A program made the translations under genes and the position numbers. Shown piece after piece: positions 23,734-26,729 of a DNA stretch of 26,729 nt (its first letter is position 1; every line of letters starts with the position of its first letter). Under the pieces are notes generated by a model that was not told where the DNA came from, searched no databases, and saw only the letters and a program-made list of their open reading frames with translations. The DNA is from UBA6183 sp041302975 (GTDB taxonomy: Bacteria; Bacteroidota; Bacteroidia; UKL13-3), in assembly GCA_041302975.1 (NCBI GenBank), contig JBFYQC010000110.1, positions 1-26,729 on the forward strand, given 5' to 3'.

Positions 23734-24555
23734 TTAGTTAGTATACAGTAAATAAAAAAACACGGCAGGTATGGCCAGAAACAATCCGTCAAAACGGTCT
23801 AATACACCACCATGTCCGGGTAAAATAGTACCACTATCTTTAATGTGTAAATTTCGTTTTAACAACGATTCAAATAGATCGCCAAAGGTGCCAAATATAA
23901 CTACCAACACGGCAATCGCCATCCAATCAAACGTTGTTACATCATCAAATCTCAACAAGTTAGAAATACCATACGCTACAGCTAAACTTAATACAGTGCC
24001 ACCAATGCTGCCTTCCCAAGTTTTTTTAGGTGATATGCGTTCAAATAATTTAGTTTTACCAAAACTGCGTCCGGCTAAATATGCACCGGTATCACTAGTC
24101 CATAACAATAAAAAGAAACCCATAGGTAAACCTGGACTATAACTTAACGAGTTTAGGAACCCCATTTTAGCCAACATTACAATAGGCATGGTAATGTATA
24201 ATAAACCCAATATCTGAAATGCTAATGTAGAAAACTCGTTGTGGGTGCGTTCAAACAATTTAATGATGAACATAAACATGAAAATGGGGATTAAGTTATA
24301 GTACCATGCCAAAGATAAATCGGCCGAAAATATCATGGCAAACATGATAAAAATAACACTGCCACTTATTATGCCTAAGTACTTTTCAATCCAGCGTTTA
24401 TCGGGTAATACTAACTCGTAAAACTCAAGCAAACACAAAAAGTTAATTGCAAAAAGCAATATAAAGAAGCTGAACTCGCTAAACATGGTTGCTGCTACAA
24501 CAGCCGAAACAAAAACAGCGCCCGTGATGCTGCGTTGTACAAAATTACTTTTCAT
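23734..24555 (-). CDS. cdsA: Phosphatidate cytidylyltransferase (CDP-diacylglycerol synthase)
   Basis: A 273-residue inner-membrane enzyme that makes CDP-diacylglycerol from phosphatidate and CTP, the precursor of phosphatidylethanolamine and phosphatidylglycerol. Seven or eight hydrophobic segments span the chain. Conserved text includes SDTGAYLAGRSFGKTKLFERISPKKTWEG in two parts (about 150-180). The family signature SLLKRNLHIKDSGTILPGHG followed by GVLDRFD lies at 230-256, with the conserved Lys, Asp, His and Asp-Arg-x-Asp. The start ATG 24555 overlaps the end of the DUF2007 gene by 11 bases (ATGAAAAGTAA). The SRPBCC gene follows eight bases downstream. Confidence 0.95.
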   Translation of the reverse strand: MKSNFVQRSITGAVFVSAVVAATMFSEFSFFILLFAINFLCLLEFYELVLPDKRWIEKYLGIISGSVIFIMFAMIFSADLSLAWYYNLIPIFMFMFIIKLFERTHNEFSTLAFQILGLLYITMPIVMLAKMGFLNSLSYSPGLPMGFFLLLWTSDTGAYLAGRSFGKTKLFERISPKKTWEGSIGGTVLSLAVAYGISNLLRFDDVTTFDWMAIAVLVVIFGTFGDLFESLLKRNLHIKDSGTILPGHGGVLDRFDGLFLAIPAVFFYLLYTN

Positions 24556-24760
24556 TGGTTGGGTTGTTATTAATTAAGTGTAGTGCGGTAACCACATCAT
24601 TTGCTGGGCAATATATTTCAATTACACCAAATGCCTGATAACTGCTGTCTCTTTTATTCATGCTAATTGCTTTAATACCATTTTCTTCTAACATCTGAAT
24701 AATGATTTCTGACTCAATCGGGTTTCCAGTTTGGTATATTTTGTTAAAATCACTCGCCAT
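24545..24760 (-). CDS. DUF2007 family protein (putative signal-transducing protein)
   Basis: A 71-residue protein from ATG 24760 (MASDFNKIYQTGNPIESEII). The frame extends upstream to 24811 without an ATG that fits, and the family normally starts a few residues before the first strand, so the shorter form is chosen. The text NPIESEIIIQMLEENGIKA and later GVIEIYCPANDVVTALHLI are typical of DUF2007, a small ferredoxin-like alpha/beta domain thought to bind small ligands; no function is established. The start overlaps the CPBP gene by 11 bases and the end overlaps cdsA by 11 bases, so its translation is probably coupled to both. Confidence 0.85.
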   Translation of the reverse strand: MASDFNKIYQTGNPIESEIIIQMLEENGIKAISMNKRDSSYQAFGVIEIYCPANDVVTALHLINNNPTNEK

Positions 24761-25694
24761 TGTACCACACACGTTTAAAGGTAATGTTGCGCAATATCCA
24801 TAATAAACCAATGGTTACCATAAAACTTCCAGTATTTATGATCCATGATTCAAACACATAATCATTTTGCATAATAGTGGGTAAATTATCTTTAATGGGG
24901 GTATAATTACTTATTACAGCGAAGGCATTGTTTATAAAATGCATGATAATGCTTATCCATAAATTACCTGTAAATAGATAGGCATAACCTAAGGCAGCAC
25001 CCAATATCATGCGGGGTAAAAAACCGTAAAACTGACCGTGAAACGCACTAAATACAATGGCTATCATCCATACAGCAAAATGTTTTTTACCAGTTGTTAA
25101 ACGTACAAAATTTTGCAACACACCTCTAAATAAAAATTCCTCACCTATTGCTGGTAATATGGCAATTACAATGAGGTTAATCCACAATACATCTAAGGTG
25201 TCAGCTTGTATAAATGCTTGTGTAAATTTTGCAGCAAGTTCTTCGGCTGCTTTAAGTTCAAGTTCTAATACGGCCATTGATGCGGGTAATTTGAAAAACC
25301 CATTTGCATAAACCAACCAACTTACAAATGGCATAGCTGCAAGAACAATTAAAATGGAAAGTGCAATTTCGCTAAAAGTTGTTCTACGGTTTAATTTTAA
25401 AAACTCAGCCGGAGTTTGGTGTAAGGCTTTACAAAAATACCAAGCTGGATAAATAAATATGCCTGCTGATGATAAGGCTTGAATGTATTTAAGCGCTTTT
25501 AGATTTGATGACGAAGTAAAATCAGTCAGTAAACTTGGATTTGCTAAATAATCAATTCCAAATATGCCCTTGCTGGTATAGATTGCTATACTATATGCAA
25601 ATCCTGCAAATACCAGCATCATACCCGCCAAAATAAACGTGCGCGTAATAAAAAACACAACGGGATGTTCCCAAAACAAATTCTTTTCAGTCAT
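24750..25694 (-). CDS. CPBP-family intramembrane metalloprotease
   Basis: A 314-residue protein with about eight membrane segments. The CPBP/Abi (Rce1-like) motifs are all present: EEFLFRG with E185, E186 and R190, FSAFH with F215 and H219, and HFINN with H252 and N256. The family includes CAAX-prenyl proteases, bacteriocin self-immunity proteins and anti-sigma-factor proteases such as PrsW-like enzymes; the substrate here is unknown. A charged external or loop segment lies at about 130-165 (LELELKAAEELAAK). It is the first gene of the CPBP-DUF2007-cdsA-SRPBCC operon and is divergent from dusB with only 29 bases between them, so its promoter must lie inside the dusB coding region or overlap its leader. 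Confidence 0.88.
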   Translation of the reverse strand: MTEKNLFWEHPVVFFITRTFILAGMMLVFAGFAYSIAIYTSKGIFGIDYLANPSLLTDFTSSSNLKALKYIQALSSAGIFIYPAWYFCKALHQTPAEFLKLNRRTTFSEIALSILIVLAAMPFVSWLVYANGFFKLPASMAVLELELKAAEELAAKFTQAFIQADTLDVLWINLIVIAILPAIGEEFLFRGVLQNFVRLTTGKKHFAVWMIAIVFSAFHGQFYGFLPRMILGAALGYAYLFTGNLWISIIMHFINNAFAVISNYTPIKDNLPTIMQNDYVFESWIINTGSFMVTIGLLWILRNITFKRVWYNGE

Positions 25695-25699
25695 TTACC

Positions 25700-25707
25700 T
25701 ATTTTTG
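25700..25707 (+). promoter_or_regulatory. -7 box for dusB
   Basis: TATTTTTG matches TAnnTTTG exactly and lies 16 bases before ATG 25724. It starts only six bases beyond the start codon of the divergent CPBP gene. No clear -33 element was found. Confidence 0.5.
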
Positions 25708-25723
25708 CGTTGCGAATATAACA

Positions 25724-26719
25724 ATGGTTAAGATAGGAAACATAGAATTGGGAGAATTCCCTTTATTACTTGCCCCCATGGAGGATGTGAGTGATCCGCC
25801 TTTTAGGGCAGTATGCAAAGATAAGGGGGCCGACCTTATGTATACAGAGTTTATCAGCAGTGAAGGGTTGATACGTGATGCTATTAAAAGCCGTAAGAAG
25901 TTGGATATATTTGATTACGAGCGTCCTATTGGCATACAAATATTTGGTGGTGATGAAGAATCTATGGAGTTAGCTGCTAAAATTGTGGATGCTACGAACC
26001 CTGATTTATTAGATATCAACTTTGGCTGTCCAGTAAAAAAAGTGGTTTGCAAAGGAGCTGGAGCTGGTATTTTAAAAGATTTACCTCAAATGGTGAAAAT
26101 TACAGACCGTGTGGTTAAATCAACCAAATTGCCGGTTACGGTTAAAACCCGTTTGGGTTGGGACGAAAACAGCAAGAACATTGAGGAAGTAGCCGAGCGT
26201 CTGTTTGATGTAGGAATCAAGGCATTGTCTATTCATGGTCGCACACGCGCGCAATTATACAAAGGCGAAGCCGATTGGACATTGATTGCTAAAGTAAAAA
26301 ATAACCCGCGTATACAAATTCCTATTTTTGGTAATGGTGATATTGATTCACCACAAAAGGCTTTAGAATACAAAAATAGATTTGGTGTTGATGGTATAAT
26401 GATTGGCAGAGCAGCGATTGGTTACCCATGGATATTTAATGAAATTAAACATTATATGGCCACGGGACACCTGCTGGCAGCACCAACAATAAGCGAGCGC
26501 GTAGATGTAGTGCGTAAGCATTTGGATTTTAGTGTACAATGGAAAGGTACAATTGCTGGGATTTTCGAAATGCGCACACATTACAGCCAGTATTTTAAAG
26601 GTATTCCGAATTTTAAAGAATATAGAACAAAGTTGGTAATGGCCCCAAATCACGAAAGCATTCATGAAATTTTAAATGAAGTAGTTGTTAATTACCTAGG
26701 TTTAGAAGTACCTGTTTGA
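25724..26719 (+). CDS. dusB: tRNA-dihydrouridine synthase, DusB type
   Basis: A 331-residue FMN enzyme that reduces uridine to dihydrouridine in the tRNA D-loop with NADPH. LLLAPMEDVSDPPFR (14-28) forms the FMN-binding start of the TIM barrel. The family signature LDINFGCPVKKVVCKGAGAG has N99 and the catalytic C102. VKTRLGW, LSIHGRTRAQLYKG and IFGNGDIDSP follow, and GIMIGRAAIGYPWIF is the phosphate-binding segment. The C-terminal helical tRNA-binding domain includes MRTHYSQYFKG. The gene is complete, with its stop ten bases before the end of the window. It has its own promoter box. Confidence 0.95.
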   Translation: MVKIGNIELGEFPLLLAPMEDVSDPPFRAVCKDKGADLMYTEFISSEGLIRDAIKSRKKLDIFDYERPIGIQIFGGDEESMELAAKIVDATNPDLLDINFGCPVKKVVCKGAGAGILKDLPQMVKITDRVVKSTKLPVTVKTRLGWDENSKNIEEVAERLFDVGIKALSIHGRTRAQLYKGEADWTLIAKVKNNPRIQIPIFGNGDIDSPQKALEYKNRFGVDGIMIGRAAIGYPWIFNEIKHYMATGHLLAAPTISERVDVVRKHLDFSVQWKGTIAGIFEMRTHYSQYFKGIPNFKEYRTKLVMAPNHESIHEILNEVVVNYLGLEVPV

Positions 26720-26729
26720 TGCATAAGGT

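Noticed and set aside
24761..24811. Extension of the DUF2007 protein by 17 residues
   Set aside because: The extra residues lie deep in the CPBP gene and are not typical of the family; ATG 24760 gives the normal length.
24750..25694. CPBP protein as an abortive-infection defence gene
   Set aside because: The Abi label for this family is only historical; the neighbours are lipid and tRNA housekeeping genes and no other defence gene is seen.
1..26729. CRISPR arrays, insertion sequences, prophage, tRNA or rRNA genes
   Set aside because: I read both strands and found no regular repeats, transposase motifs or RNA gene signatures; the window appears free of mobile DNA.

Overview
The window looks like a piece of a Bacteroidota chromosome (Sphingobacteriia/Chitinophagia-like, species not identifiable by eye). 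The DNA is AT-rich. Several genes are preceded by the Bacteroidota-type -7 box TAnnTTTG instead of a sigma70 -10 box, and ribosome binding sites are weak. The gene content (parB-DUF5683-dapB-lepB, a SprA-like outer-membrane protein, a long LepB, a DUF2007 protein) is typical of that phylum. I see no insertion sequence, prophage, CRISPR array, tRNA or rRNA. Most of the window is core housekeeping DNA.

Layout. 1-3310 (+): end of parB with its terminator, a DUF5683 protein, dapB (lysine/diaminopimelate synthesis) and lepB (signal peptidase I). 3363-5928 (-): a YciO-like YrdC/Sua5 protein, a YegS-like lipid kinase and a class 3 (Rhizobium etli ReAV-type) L-asparaginase. A perfect inverted repeat between lepB and the asparaginase can terminate both. 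6196-7999 (-): a cyclophilin and serS, ending at a good terminator. 8147-11862 (+): a CPA2 cation/proton antiporter and lpdA, then a strong terminator. 11950-20150 (-): hldD, a 1242-residue NtrY-like sensor kinase and a 1167-residue SprA-like outer-membrane protein, in one tightly packed operon. 20277-22853 (+): a QueD/PTPS-type enzyme, a lipoprotein of unknown function, fabD and a DUF1569 protein. 23195-25694 (-): CPBP membrane protease, DUF2007 protein, cdsA and an SRPBCC protein, with two 11-base overlaps. 25724-26719 (+): dusB.

How they work together. Many genes serve the cell envelope: DapB (peptidoglycan precursor), LepB (secretion), the lipid kinase, CdsA and FabD (lipids), HldD (LPS core heptose), the sensor kinase and the large outer-membrane protein. 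The most unusual unit is hldD-kinase-outer-membrane protein. The kinase starts on TTG a few bases after hldD, its stop overlaps the next start as ATGA, and no response regulator lies nearby.

Several gene starts were placed downstream of the longest possible reading frame. The evidence was promoter boxes, a terminator hairpin, signal peptides or family length. Statements about families come from memory of their motifs; no search was run.
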